A stretch of 64,000 nucleotides of DNA from positions 1 to 64,000 of the forward strand of contig JAPQWV010001564.1 in the NCBI GenBank assembly GCA_027422505.1, given 5' to 3'. The translations under genes and the position numbers were made by a program. Shown piece by piece: positions 43,386-56,328 of the stretch. The first letter of the stretch is position 1. Each line of letters starts with the position of its first letter. This DNA comes from Craterostigma plantagineum. Lineage: Eukaryota > Streptophyta > Magnoliopsida > Lamiales > Linderniaceae. The notes beneath the pieces were generated by a model. It searched no databases and was not told the DNA's origin. It saw only the letters and a program-made list of their open reading frames with translations.

Positions 43386-44465
43386 ATGGCCACCAACGCT
43401 CCGCCGAAGTTCAAAAACCCAGACCACCTAATCCCAATGACGCAACCGCAGCCGGACTACAATCCAGAAATCGCGCGGCGGCGGACCACGACGGACTGAA
43501 ATTCCACCAATTCATGGTCGCAGGTTCAATCGCCGGCATGGTTGAACACATGGCGATGTTCCCAGTCGACACAATCAAGACGCAGATGCAAGCCCTAGGT
43601 TCGTGCCCAATTAAGTCCGCGTCCGTCAAGCAAGCCCTTACTTCGATCCTCAAATCCGATGGAACGAAGGGACTCTACCGCGGAATCGCAGCTATGGGGA
43701 TCGGCGCTGGCCCTGCCCACGCTGTTTATTTCTCCGTTTACGAATTATTTAAGAAGAATCTTTCCCATGGCGACCCAGATAACCATTTTGCTCATGCTGC
43801 TTCTGGCGTTTGTGCTACCGTGGCGAGCGACGCTGTGTTGACTCCCATGGATATGGTGAAGCAGAGGCTTCAGTTGAGCAGTAGTCCTTACAAGAATGTT
43901 TGGGATTGTGTGAAGAGGGTTTTGAGGGATGAAGGGATGGGGGCTTTCTATGCATCGTATAGAACTACCGTGGTTATGAATGCTCCTTTTACCGCCATTC
44001 ATTTTGCGACTTACGAGGCGGCAAAGAGAGGGCTTGTGGGGATTTGGTCGCGGGAAAGCGTAGGAGAAGAAGGGCTCGTGGTTCACGCCACGGCTGGTGC
44101 TGCCGCTGGGGCTTTGGCTGCAGTTTGTACAACGCCACTTGATGTAGTGAAGACTCAGTTGCAGTGTCAGGTATAAAAGAGATAAAGAATTGAGTTTTTC
44201 ATTCGTATGATATATGAAGGAGTTCTTAAGCGTTTTGAGCTTCTTTTTGTAGGGTGTATGTGGATGTGATAGATTTGTTAGTGGTTCAATGGGAGACGTC
44301 CTTCGAACAATAGTAAAGAAAGACGGTTATAGAGGTCTCATGAGAGGTTGGATACCAAGAATGCTATTCCATGCCCCAGCAGCTGCGATTTGCTGGTCTA
44401 CTTACGAAGCTGCTAAAACATTCTTTCAAGAGTCCAACGAAGGCAGCACCACTATGGAAGCTTAA
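43386..44465 (+). CDS. MIT: Mitochondrial carrier, mitoferrin type (iron transport)
   Basis: Mitochondrial carrier family (SLC25) protein of the inner membrane; resemblance to plant MIT1/MIT2 suggests iron import. Exons 43386-44170 and 44253-44465 (donor CAG|GTATAA, acceptor TTTGTAG). Starts MATNAPPKFKNPDHLIPM. Three carrier repeats with PVDTIKTQ, PMDMVKQR and PLDVVKTQ signatures and six expected helices (FMVAGSIAGMVEHMAMF; HAASGVCATVASDAVL; ATAGAAAGALAAVCTT). Ends ESNEGSTTMEA. One base is gained or lost in the GC-rich stretch at about 43465 (EIA...DHDGLKFHQF), so the first 30 residues are out of frame with the rest; likely a consensus error. Total length about 330 aa fits the family. Confidence 0.92.
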
Positions 44466-45317
44466 TTTAGAGAAAATCGGTAACACCTTGTTGTATTTTT
44501 CATGACGTGTTTCAAAGTTATTTCTGATTCTGTTAGCAATTTCTTGTGAGCTTCAAATCGGTTATAAAAATAGGGAGAGGCAAAACACGGCGGTCTATTC
44601 GTTGAGAGCTGTTATTTACATTTTTGTTCTTGTGGAAGCTATTGTCAGTCTCAATAAATGGTGAGCTTCGAATCCGATTTTGCGTACTGATATTAGTTAG
44701 ATAGACTTGCCTTCCCTTGCCTTGTTTAGGTTCGAACGTTTTAGCCGAGAAAAAACATACATGTTTCATCGGCGTCCCAACTGTTTAGGGTTGGGTTCTA
44801 TTACACTAAATCAAAATTTTATTATATCCCCCTTTTTCGTTAGGGGTTCCAAATTGGTTCTTATTGTGTAGTTTGCGTTGGTGTATTTGTGTCATATCTA
44901 TGGTTGACAACTAAAATGAAGCTTACAAAAGATAAGACAGTTATGTACTTGAAAAAATCAAGTTTGGTTAATCAACCTTTGGCTGCTATGCTCCACAAAG
45001 ATGAATGACGACGACGTTTGAGTAGAATTTAAAAGCCACGGTGAAACATGATGTCATTATTGACCATTACATTATATATGAAAAACAATTATAAGTTGAC
45101 AATAATCTGAAAATCACTAACTGAGACTTTTTGTCGCGCCTTTCCATCTGCTTCGACAATCGAAAAACACATTCTTTCATAGTGAAATTTATTAAGGCAT
45201 ACGATCGAAGAGCCCAGATGCCAAAGACAATAGTCGTCGTTCGTTGCTCCAACAAATCGCACAAATTATTCATTTCAAGAACATCTTCGAAAGAAACATA
45301 TTTATGCCGCCCATGAA
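44466..45317. other. Intergenic region
   Basis: 3' UTR of the carrier gene and spacer. No supported gene or repeat. Confidence 0.45.
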
Positions 45318-45402
45318 TCAAATAATATCATTGGAGAAGGGCACATGCATTATTATTGGGTTTTGAAACAAACCGCCGCCCGAATTATTATTGTTAGGGT
45401 CG

Positions 45403-45441
<39 letters not shown>

Positions 45442-45796
45442 GACCCGAGGGCTGGGTGTGTCCACCCTTCGAACGATGGCTCGACTGATAATGATTCCCC
45501 ATTATCCTCTCTCTGCTCATTATTCTCTCCATCATCATCATCATCGTCGTCGTCGTCGTCGGCCATAATTAGGTTTTTTTCCGGCGAAAGTGAGAGAGGA
45601 GACAGCAATGGAATTGCGTTGTTGTTTTGAGATCGCATAATGTCTCTTCTTCTTCTTTCTTCGCGGAGGAGATTATTATGGGTTTCCTTTTCGTGTGGAT
45701 CTTCTTTAGTTGGAGGGGTGGCGGCGCATTTTTCCTCAGCCTCGTCGTCGTGGTGTTGTTGTTTTGGTCCGAAGCTTTCTTGCTAATTTTTTCCAT
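45318..45796 (-). CDS. Possible small low-complexity protein gene (unknown)
   Basis: Two overlapping minus-strand frames could be one gene joined by an indel near 45640: MEKISKKASDQNNN, a basic stretch KKIHTKRKPIIISSAKKEEE, then an acidic D-run, the segment EPSFEGWTHPALG, a Met-run encoded by (ATC)n and the end FQNPIIMHVPFSNDII. A TATATATATA sits about 115 bp upstream (45908-45918). No family recognised. The runs are encoded by microsatellites, so it may be chance. Low confidence. Confidence 0.25.
45403..45441. repeat. (ATC)13 microsatellite
   Basis: Thirteen ATC repeats; a second compound run of CAT then CGT lies at about 45530-45562. Confidence 0.95.
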
Positions 45797-47092
45797 AATA
45801 TGGAAAGAATTTTCTTTATTATATTTTGATGATGGATGAAATAAATGTCTAATGATGGAGGAAAAAGAAAGATCGGACGAGAGGTGTTAGAGGAGAAAAA
45901 GGTCTGCTATATATATATGGATCGTACGTCAGAAGGTTACCAGGCAGGCATGCAATAAGTTACGGAAAAGTAGTACTAAATGATGTATTTTAATTCTCAA
46001 AAAAATATGTATTATAACTTAAAACATGTGTAATTTCATCTGTGAATCAAGGAATAAAGGGACTTGGAGGTGACAAAACTAGGAGCTTATATACTGCACT
46101 GTATCAAATCAAACGTATACATACTAAATAATCCTTCAAGTTCAGGTTTCAAACACATACCGTTGATCGTCCCGACTTTGTGTGTATGTGTACAACGGTT
46201 TCAATTGTCGTTTACTATTCGAGACGGGCGAGATATTGTGATAGATCGATCGCCAATCATATGTATGTTGTAACAACTATACGAATAAATCTCTTAACGA
46301 CTGATGATCTGATCATCCAGAAAAAAGGTTCGATTTGTTGCTTTTCCGCAGCAATAACGAACCGAATGTTCTCTTCTCGTGGGACATGACAAAAAAAAAA
46401 GTTTTTTTTGTCGACGTAATTAATTGTTACCGTTGGATGCTGATCGGGAAAATTCCCGTCTGTATGGGAAATTCTAAGAATTCGTGCGCCATCATTCGAA
46501 TATATATTACTGTATCATTTTGTACAGAAAAGGTAGAATCTTGGCTGTAATTATTGTTGGGATGTGATTAATTTTCATTAATGAATCAATACTATAGCTG
46601 CTTTTCTCTATAATCATTGCCCCATTGTGATTCATTTTACAAGTGTCACATACTTCCCACAGGAAAGAATCATCCTTACTAATAACTTCATATATGTCGT
46701 CACTGCAATTTGTGATGAGAGCAAATGTTCCTTTTTCACCTAATTTAGGGTGAGCATTGAGGTGTATGTAAACTTACTACTGCCTTCCAAGAGATTTAAA
46801 TGACAAGAAACAAAAAAGTGAATTTATGGACATAGAAACAAAGTCTGTATCTTTCAGTGCCAAACCTTTCTTCTAACACAACACATCTGCCTATATATAT
46901 ACGGCTTGCCCCAAGGCTCTTGGTATAACTCACACCTTCTGCAACTTGAACTCTCAAGGTTTTCTTCTCCTTTTTCGTTTGAGCTTTGTAATAGATTTTT
47001 CTACTTTTGTTTCCATCTTCTGAGACTATTAACATATATATCTTCTGTGTTTTGCTTTGCTATAGACAGAAGTCATCAAAATCGAAGAGGAA
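45797..47092. other. Intergenic region upstream of the bZIP gene
   Basis: TATA-like TATATATATA at about 46893-46902 may serve the bZIP gene, and a 5' UTR intron with acceptor TGCTATAG at about 47066 is possible. Nothing else supported. Confidence 0.45.
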
Positions 47093-48070
47093 ATGGAAGG
47101 ACTGAAGATCGAAGCTGATGTTGAAGGGGGGCTCGTATTCAAACCATTGTCGACGCCTTTGGAAAACAGTTCAAACAATGCCCGGCGGCCCTCCATCGTC
47201 GTCGTGGGGCTCCAAGCGGGTAGGTTCGTGTCGGGTCGGATCCTGAAGATGGTGGCTTGAAGAAGGCCAAAAGGTAATAAACATATGTGTGTGTGTTACT
47301 TGGAGAAGTTTTACCTTTTTAGGGTTTATTACATCCATTAGCTGTATGGTGTGTGTGTTTATAAGTGAGATGGTCGTCTTTTATTAATCAGTTTATTAAT
47401 TTTTTTTTAATTTGGCGGCAGGACTATCTCTAATAGGCTGTCGGCGCAGAGATCAAGAACCACAAGGAACAGGCACGTCGCTGAAATGGAGCTTAAGCTG
47501 AAAGATCTTCAGGTATATATACATATATATACATATTAAGGCCTTCCTTAAAGGTCTGCCTTTCATTATATCTCTGATTGAGATCTTTAAGTTAATATTT
47601 GCTGGGATAAAATGTCATATTATATATATATATATATGTATTTATTGCAGGAACTGATTCCTAACCTGACTCAAGAGATAGAGAGGTATGTTGAGAGGAA
47701 CAAGATTCTCCGAGAGCAGAATGCCACCCTGCAAGAATTGCTCGACATTCGTTCCAAAGAAGCACAGATCGCTGAACGTAATAGTGATTTTAATGCGTGC
47801 AATCAATATATTATCAAGTTCATTTTATTTACATTTTTATTCCCTGTCATGCATATATAGAGAGACAGCGAAGATAAGAGAAGAATACGCAGGCTGAAAG
47901 AGCTCTTGGAATCTAACAAAGGGATTATTATCTCCAAGCATGAATTAGTCGATGATGAAGCAATGTTCGACGTTGATCAGTATCTTAACCTCGAGGAGAT
48001 GGACAAGATCAACAATGCCTGCGTCGTAGATAATAATAATGATGATCGTAAAGAAACAACTGTTGCCTGA
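47093..48070 (+). CDS. bZIP transcription factor
   Basis: DNA-binding homo- or heterodimer in the nucleus. Exons about 47093-47273, 47422-47512, 47651-47777, 47861-48070. Basic region RTISNRLSAQRSRTTRNRH with the invariant N-x7-R, followed by a zipper (VAEMELKLKDLQ, ELIPNLTQEIERYVERNKIL, REQNATLQELL). The C-terminal part is RRIRRLKELLESNKG, DDEAMFDVDQYLNLEEMDKI and an Asn/Asp-rich end. Two apparent frame breaks: between the N-terminal MEGLKIEADVEGGLVF frame and PEDGGLKKAKR (about 47215-47235), and at the exon 3/4 junction near 47777. NRLSAQRSR is seen in the VIP1/bZIP61-like group, but I do not assign a clade. Confidence 0.85.
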
Positions 48071-48384
48071 AAACATGTGCTTGCTGTTCGAACAAGAAGA
48101 AGGAACTTGCTAGGTTATGTGTTTTTGTTCTGTCGTGTGTTTGCTGCTTTTTAATCTTTTCTTTTTCTCTGTGTGTGTGTGTGTGTTTTTTCTGTTGGGA
48201 CTTTTTGTGTTTTCTGTGCACCTCTATGAACTTTGTTGCCTATTGATGCTATATTATGATGGATGTTTTATTTAACTTGAAGTTTTATTTTATTTTTGTC
48301 ATATCATTAAAAACGAATTTAAAGAGTGCACAATCGAGTAAAAGAGGTAAAGCTCTCAGATATATACAAAGGACAAGAAATTTA

Positions 48385-49590
48385 GATCATCTCCAATCGA
48401 AAAACCCATTTATAAACCTATTTTGCAGTAAATGTCACATCAAACAGTAATTCAACTCCAACCATTAAACTCATTCTCAAACTCAAAGAATTTCTTAGAA
48501 TATTCTCTTCCACATCAACTTTTACACTTTTCTATATTAATCACATATCTTATCATATTACATATTTGACCACAATATTATTTTAATTCGATTGGAAAAA
48601 ATACATAATCTTTTTTATAGATTGATAAAGGTACACATAAAAGCTATTTTTTTTCGTTTCTTTTAGTGACATTATCTTCAAATTTAGTAAGTGATAATAA
48701 TAATATTAATAAAAACATCCATATAATAATAACAATAATAATAGTATAATAATGATAATAATAATAATAACAATATAATAATAATAAATGATAATAATAA
48801 TAACAACCCATAATAATAAGACTTGAAATAGATTAAACAATATTTTGGTCGAAATGTAATTTACCAATAGGAATTTAACATAATTAAGTAACATTATGGG
48901 TCAAAAATATAATTTTATCAAACTTTTAGGTTTGTGAATAGTACAAACAAAAATGGGTTTCAAAATAAAAAAAACACACAACGCATTATGCGTTGTTTTT
49001 TTGGAGTACGGTTGGACCTAATTCTTATACCATTTTCCGTTTTGCGTGCCGGTGGAGAAGCTCTTAAGCCATCTCCGATAGAGACGCAAATCGCATAATA
49101 GGGGAGAAATTAAGTCAATCGTACTGCAAACTGAAACAAAAAATAGTAGTAGTTAACGTTTTCTCTCACTTCAAAAACTCAAATATGGGTTTTGAAATGT
49201 TCATCCACATAAATATTTCTAATCTTTCAAAAAGACCACAGTTCAATAATAATTTGTTTTTTAACCCAAAATGCTTTAATTAGTCTATTATATTCTATTT
49301 ATTTTTATTCTTTAAATTGCATGATACGTAAATAATGTTTCCTATTGTAACCTAATACTTAAAATTATTTATTAATACTAAATAGTATTTTAAATTTTCT
49401 TTTGCTTTAATTTTGTGAAGCTGTAAAATATGTGGGTGTTATTGTAAAGTTTGTAAATGTTTGTGTGAAAGAGAATATTTTGAGAATATTCTTTTGATTT
49501 TGAGAATGAGTTTGATGGTTGGAGAAGAATTATAATTTGATGTACAAATACTGCATTTTGAGTTTGAAAAATGGGTTTATTGGTGGGACC
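48385..49590. mobile_element. Large inverted-repeat element, about 1.2 kb, non-coding
   Basis: Left arm about 48385-48535 and right arm about 49445-49590 are imperfect reverse complements (left: AAACCCATTTATAAACC, CAACCATTAAACTCATTCTC, GAATATTCTCTT; right carries the complements). The interior has TAA/ATA-rich microsatellite (48695-48815) and a 9-bp-stem palindrome ACAACGCAT-T-ATGCGTTGT at about 48977-48995. Exact ends and TSD not resolved. Confidence 0.6.
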
Positions 49591-49924
49591 TGGTCTAAAT
49601 TGAGGACGACGTCTGAAAAATAAACATAATGTATTGACTTAATAACGTTGTAATTTCGTAACCTACGCTAAGGATCCTTTTTACTACGTTTGTGAGAGAG
49701 AAGAGAAGTATTTAACTTCTAAAATGAGGTATTTTTTTTACTAGCAAGGGCACTTTGGTCTTTACACAAGTGATTTTACAACAACAATGCCCCGTGTTTC
49801 TTTTTTTCTCTGAAAGCTCATCGGCGAGCTGAGATCAGTGGTAAGACTGCGTGGCTCGTCTCGTGCGATTGAATTGAATCATCATCATCAAAGAGAGTCC
49901 CATCTATCGTGTTTTGGAACGAGG

Positions 49925-50792
49925 ATGAAGAAGGACGATATGGTGACGTTGGTTAGCGCGGAAGGTTTCGAGTTCGTGGTCGACAAGAAAGCTGCTATGG
50001 TCTCTCAGACCATTCGCAACATGCTCACGTCTCCTGGTAATCAGCTCTGTCGATGTTTTTTTATATGTGGTGGAAGGTTGCAAGATAGATTTACCATTTA
50101 TCTTTTGGTTTTCGTGATTGCTGGGAATTTTTCAGCATCTGATTGAAGCGATAGGGTTACGTTGATGAAATCGACGTCCTTTTGTTTTTCGTTTCTTTTG
50201 TAATTAAGCTTTGTCGTTCTGTGATCAGCTTGAATTTTGTGAATTCGGTTTCAATTTTCTGTTTTTTGCTTTTTCAGGGGGGTTCTCTGAAACGGAGCAA
50301 GGGAAAGTGACATTTCCTGAGATAAGCACCACAATCCTAGAAAAGATTTGCCAGTACTTCTATTGGTCCCTTCAATATGCAAGGTCAGTTCTCTCATTTC
50401 ACTTCTCTGATTCATATTTTGTTCTTGTTTCCTATTCCTTTCTTTTGTGTTCCTTTTTCTCGTGTGAGCTTGCAAAGTCTAGGGATTTCGTAACTATTGC
50501 AAAGTCATAAAAAATGGGCTTATCGATCTGATGGTAGATGATTGGCATGGTGTGCCTACAAGTAGCTCGTGAATGTATGTATGATCGGCATGGAAATCTC
50601 TTGTTACTGATAAACGTCGAAATTCCTCTTTATGATAATTTTCGATAGCTCGATCTCATAACCTCTTATTCGAAAACATTATGCCCCTGATCGTTTTCAT
50701 TTCAACCCTGTAGTGGCAAGGAGACTGAGTTCCACATTGAACCCGAGCTTACCTTGGAACTTATGATGGCAGCAAATTACTTGCACACATGA
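49925..50792 (+). CDS. ELC: Elongin-C (SKP1/BTB-POZ fold)
   Basis: Adaptor linking substrate receptors to CUL2/CUL5-type ubiquitin ligases in animals and part of transcription elongation complexes; plant role less defined. Three exons 49925-50036, 50278-50383, 50714-50792, all GT-AG. The 98-aa protein reads MKKDDMVTLVSAEGFEFVVD, KKAAMVSQTIRNMLTSPGGF, VTFPEISTTILEKICQYFYW, SLQYASGKETEFHIEPELTL, ELMMAANYLHT. Length and sequence match plant Elongin-C closely, with no frameshift. An upstream in-frame ATG at 49838 would add 29 residues not found in the family, so I prefer 49925. Confidence 0.95.
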
Positions 50793-51146
50793 TGAATAGG
50801 TAAACACCAACATTGCTTTGCTTGTGGTAATACCCTTACGAGTTGTCTCATTCCTTATACGATTCTGCTACTACCTTCGTTATAATTTCAGCTCTGCAAG
50901 CACAAGCTGTAAGATACTCGATGCAGTTCAGTTTCCATTCTTCTTTAGTACAGTTTCGTTAAAGGATTCATACTCTTGTGGACTTAGCACTGTGGTCTTC
51001 TTACAGATTTGTTATGCTACATACATTATATGTTTATAGTCGACGATCTCTATTCTTGATTGCGAAATACTAATCGTTCGTCAAATCATTACTCTTCTTA
51101 ACGAATTCAATGTTCAGCCGAAAAAAAAAGAACCTCGAGGGGTCTT

Positions 51147-53976
51147 TTAACAGGTCAAACCGAAACCAAAAGGAAACAGAGCATTCGATAGATTCTCCCC
51201 AGCATGGACGGGCAAATCATCGACGCTTCTGAACCAAGTCACGGGAAGTTTCCCGCAGAACCCATAATCCCCATAAATCACGTCCGTGATTCCTCTCCCT
51301 TCTGTCCCGGGCAACCAAGCGACTACCAATGCATCGACTTTCTCCAATAGCCGAGGCTCCAAAACCAAAGGCCTTCCGCTAATCAAAATCAAAAGAGTCG
51401 GGATTTTCTCGGCCACAGAGATTGCCAGCTCAGCTCCGTCGAATGGTATCTTAAGGTGGGGATCGTCCCCACCCGTTTCCACGTAAGGAGCTTCGCCGAT
51501 GGCTACGATTGCGTAAGAGAAGTCTTGGCCGGAAATTGTCTCAGGGGAAGGGTTTGGCTCGTATACGACCTCCGTCTGATCCCCGCCGACTACTTCTCTG
51601 ATCGCATCTAAGATAGTCGTGCCTACAGAAAGAAAGAGAGAAATCGTTTTACTATGATCGCTCGCTGGTAAGGGTCCGTTTGGTCTGCAGAATTCAGTTA
51701 GGAAAGGAAAACGAAAGGCGTGAAGGTACAACAGTCGAAGAGAAGTATCGTTGTGGGGACAGGAATTCTGCATACCAAACGCCCTAACTACGGGACAAAG
51801 TAACCTCAACATATCATCGTTAATCTACCTTCTGTTATCCGACCGGTCGTCCCCTCCCACGTTATCGTCCATCCGCCGCACTGATACCCGAGGTCGTCGG
51901 CGTGGGTCCCGGCAACGAGGATTCTCTTTCCCGCCTTTTTGTCTAAGGGAAGCATAGGCTTCTTCGGGTCCTTACCGTTCTTCAGCAAAACGAGTGACTT
52001 GCGAACGGCTTCGCGCGCTAATTCTCTGTGCGCCTGAGAGGTTGGGAACGGATGATCGCAAATCTTACGTATCGATGAGAGAAAATGGTGCCTTTTTCTA
52101 CGACGAAGAAGGCAAGAAAGTACCTTACAGCCGACGACGTCTAGGAAAGATCGATCGCTAAGGGGGTGTTCGAAAACGCCGGAGACGAATTTGACCCTTA
52201 AGATCCTCTCGACGGCGTCGTCGATACGCTCCATTGGTATCTCGCCCGACTCGACTAGGGATTGGAATTCTTCTAGAAACATCTCGAATTTAAAAGGGAC
52301 CATCACCTTCATCGACGGTTAGAAGATTCAGGCATGTATGTAACAAGAAGAAGAAAAGCAGCTACGTTTACTGCGTAAGGTAACCATCCCTTTACCATGT
52401 CGATTCCTGCATTTACGCAGTAGAGGATGCTTTGCCTATAATTGGAGCCGTTAGGTATGTAGAGCCTGTCTAGCGCCTCCCAATCCGAAATCACAAATCC
52501 CTAAAGGAAGAAGGCGATGAGAAATGGAAAAAATCAATGGAGTCTCAAGATTTTCATCTGTCTTGAGAATTATACCTTGAATCCCAGCTTTTCCTTGAGA
52601 ACTTGTGTAATAAGAAAGTGATTGGAGTGCAGTTTGCTACCGTTCCAACTCGAGTACGAAGCCATCACCGTACAAACTCCCTGGGCTATGCAGTCGAGAT
52701 AAGGCGCCATGTGTATTCTCTCCAAATCGTCGTACGATATTATGGTGTTCCCTTCGTTCACGCCATTCTCAGTTCCTCCGTCCCCTACGTAATGCTTTGC
52801 CGACGCAATGACGCTTTTTCTGCCAAAAAAAATGCTCTTCATCACATCAAAGCGTTAAGAGATTGCTACCGTGAGCAACCACCGTGAGATACGCAGGTCT
52901 CTCGATTTTGTGCTTTTTTTCATTTCAAATGCCGTCATCACCTCCGTCGACCCTCTCAGATCTATTGTCAATTAAATTACGCTTTCCGGCACGTTGATTT
53001 TAAGAAAATTTATCATCTCGGTATGCCGTTCGCACATGAGTAATAGATGACGAATTCATCATTCGAAAAAAAGAGACTCACTTTCCAGCTACAAAAGGGT
53101 AGCCTTGAGGATGATCTTCGGGCGGCTGGCCTTGCAAGCCTGCGACGAGCGAAGTCATCTTTCGGACAACCTCGGTGTCCTCGCTATAGCTCTCGTAAAA
53201 CCTTCCCCACCTCGGATCTCTGCCTACCTAAAGAAAATAAAAAAGGAAAGTTTGATTTATGCATTTGTTAAGTTAAGATCCCTCGAAGAAGTTCGCAAAA
53301 GGCCAACTTACAGCAACGCAAGGAGCGAAAGCATACTGAGCTCCGCTCGCCCTAACTTCAAGAGCCGTCGCCTCTCCAATCCTCCTCACCAAATCATCGT
53401 CTCTACAGAAGTCCAATATCGTAAGCCATTTAAAGCATCGAAAGAACTGAGATGTGAGAAAAAAAATGGCATAGCACAACAACACATGAACACACTTACC
53501 CTGTAGCTCCGAGGCCGATGTTGTGAGGGAAGATGGTGGCCCCACACACGTTGTTATTACCGTGGACGGCGTCCACGCCGTATATGATCGGAATCCCAAG
53601 GCGGGTTTCCAACGCTGCCTTCTGAAAACCGTCGATCATGTCGGCCCAATCTGAGGATCGAGCGTTGTCGAACGGTTTGCTCCCACCACCGCTCAGCACA
53701 CTACCTAAGTAAGACCGAATAAACAGGCATAAAATTGATTGAACCAGATCTTGATCTAACTGCAAACCAAGTTTTTAAGTAAATGTGGGACTTCTGATTG
53801 CTGTAGTGAGTGATGGGTTTACCTATGAATCTGTCTCTGATGGCTGAAGGAGTTGTAACGCTGCGTTCGATCTGTGTCATTTGGCCGATCTTTTCGAGGA
53901 GAGTCATGCGAGGGAGAAGGTCTTTGATTCTTGCTTCAATGGAAGCTTTTGGGTCTTTGTAGATGCAGAAATCCAT
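51147..53976 (-). CDS. GH3 beta-glucosidase / exo-beta-glucanase
   Basis: Hydrolyses beta-glucosidic bonds in wall or storage glucans (glycoside hydrolase family 3). Multi-exon on the minus strand. Blocks: [145 protein letters not shown] (D is the catalytic nucleophile), [56 protein letters not shown] and the C-domain to [20 protein letters not shown]. About 600 aa, family length. No signal peptide in front of the chosen Met 53976, unlike many secreted GH3 enzymes; an upstream exon may be missing. A Tourist-like MITE sits in the intron at 51672-51784. Confidence 0.9.
51669..51787. mobile_element. Tourist-like (PIF/Harbinger) MITE, 113 bp, in a GH3 intron
   Basis: TIR GGGTCCGTTTGGTCTGCAGAATT and AATTCTGCATACCAAACGCCC, flanked by TAA at 51669-51671 and 51785-51787. 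The 3-bp TAA duplication is typical of PIF/Harbinger. Confidence 0.75.
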
Positions 53977-54081
53977 GGATGGCGCCGTCTCTCTTCTCTT
54001 TTCTTTCTTACTTTCTTTCCGCCGGCAAAAGTCACGTTCAGGTTCGTCTTTATATATAGAAGATAACAAAAACGAGCTCAT

Positions 54082-54447
54082 TCATTTTTTCCCCTACATA
54101 GAAATTAACGTTATCCTCGTGATCTATCTGCCAAATTATCACGTGCCCCACTAATCAAAATCAGATTTTTTTCTACGCGTTCTTGACTTTGTTATCTCAT
54201 CTTTACAAAAATCCAAGTTGCCTTTTTTTTTACTAATAATTAGTCTGTCATCACATCGTGAAGATAGTAAAGGTCACATTTTTATGATGCTGTTTGTCAT
54301 TGATTCCATCGATAACTGTCGAACGAATCTTTACCTTCTTCCATAGAACATAACTACTTCACAACACAACCAACGTTAAATAATAAACTGTAGTTCAATT
54401 TTCTCCTATATAAACTGTAATGGCTCGACTAAATCATCACTTTATAA
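54082..54447. other. Spacer between GH3 and TBL genes
   Basis: AT-rich, promoter of GH3 and 3' UTR of TBL. Nothing further seen. Confidence 0.5.
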
Positions 54448-56328
54448 CTAGCTCAAGTAGAGCAGAGCAGTGTAGAATAGCTGGTTCCACGTGTCAGGCA
54501 ACCCAGGCAAACACCAATGGCTGCAATCCGCCGAGTGGTCAGGGTTGGCCCTTTGCTGCTGCGTAAGATCGCCGCTGTATATCGATGGATGAGCGTCTTT
54601 CCTCATTGAGGAAAGATACGTTATGTCGAGCAAGAACGGCGGCTCGTTCATGGCCGTTAGGACACCCTCGATCACTCTCATCTGGTCGGAGTACGACGCG
54701 CCGGCGGCCGTGCTGCTCGACGACGGCGTCGTCTCGCCGTAGCAGCTCTTGGACGCCGACGACGATGTCCCGCCTGAGTTCCACTCACTTGGGCTGCACG
54801 AGCATAATAATAAGCGTCCCATGAAAAAAGCTGACTGTTGACTCATGTGTGTAAGAAAACCTCGAATTTGGGCGTCCCATGAAAATCAGTTGACAAAGTT
54901 ACGATTTTTAAAGCTTTTTTCTAACATGGCAAGAACTCAAGTTCGGTAATTTCACGTATTGGTAACGTATCTATCAGTCAACAATGGGGACTGATGATAT
55001 ACAGCTAATGCCCAGCTCAATAATATGGGACATCATAATAAAGATGCCCACTTGCCTGTGCTGCAGTGTTCAAAAGCCAAAGGACAAAGGAGTTGCTAAC
55101 ATAGGCTGGCTGGCACAGAGCAATAATTCAGAGACAGATAAAGACAGGCACTGTAATACTCTATTACACACACACACACAACTTGCAAGAGTAGAAAAAG
55201 ATAACGGTAGTAATTAGTGAATTGGAGATAAGACTTACTTGTAATGAGTAGGAGAAATTCCCTGGAAAAAGACTCTTGTTTTCCCAGGGTCAATGTTTGA
55301 ATCGACCCAATTGGCCCACGTCCTCAGACCTCTTTCAAGAGCCACTACTCTGTCCATATCTTGATAGAAAGAACCCCTGCCTCCATATAATCCCATCTGC
55401 AGTCATGAAGTAATGAAAACCATCAGCACTTATTACACAATGGATTATGGTTCTTGTTTGCAGGCTTAGTTACCCTTGAAGAGATCCTTTATGGCTCCAC
55501 CAATGACCTGTGTTGAAAGAAAGAACATCAACGCCATTCCATGCGTTGGCATTTCCTCTTATATCATCGAGCTTGAGGACTCTCTTTCCTTGGTAAGAAT
55601 CTATGTCGACCAAGTATGGAGCCCTGTAGAACGACACCGATACTCCATATTCCTGTTAGAAATCTACAGTTAAAGTTCGATGGGATGGATTGTATTCTAA
55701 CTAAGATATATATGTAATGAAATGACTACCAAGAATCTAAAGGTGGAGAGAGGGTCTCCCCTGCTGATCTGCGTGGGAGAAGACGAAGGCAGCCCAGCAG
55801 ATACCATACAGATTAAAGACTCCCACTGGTTTCTTCCAAGCGAATCTCCGACAAACATCATACTCTTACCTCTCATTCTCATCAGAAACTCGACCCCATT
55901 GAACCTGCTACCAAAGGTTACATCAACCAACTAGCTGTAAGAACTCAAGGCTCATGCAAAATGAAGAAGAAGAAGAGTAGTAAGTACCTGGGAATCTGGC
56001 AATTGAAGGCTGCCATCTGTACTTGAGGTAATCAGTGTCTGGCCTTCCGTACATGAGGCAGTTAAACTCAGGGTCGATTATGGGGCAGTTGTACTGATAA
56101 GGTTGAAGAGTTTCGTCTCTAACCCAACTCCCCAAGAACAGAGAACAAGTGCTTTGATTTGCTTGGAGCATTGGCCTTCTGTTGTGAGCATTGCTGTGCC
56201 TATGGTGGTTTCTCAGGCCAACCAAGACAACTGACGAGGCTGTGATGCTGCTCAAGTACAGGAGAAGAACGAGGTAGAGGACAATGGAAAGGAGCGAAAT
56301 GGAGAGGAATTATTATGAGTAGTGAAGG

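Noticed and set aside
48706..48894. Ile/Tyr-rich ORF near 48.8 kb
   Set aside because: Product of the TAA/ATA microsatellite.
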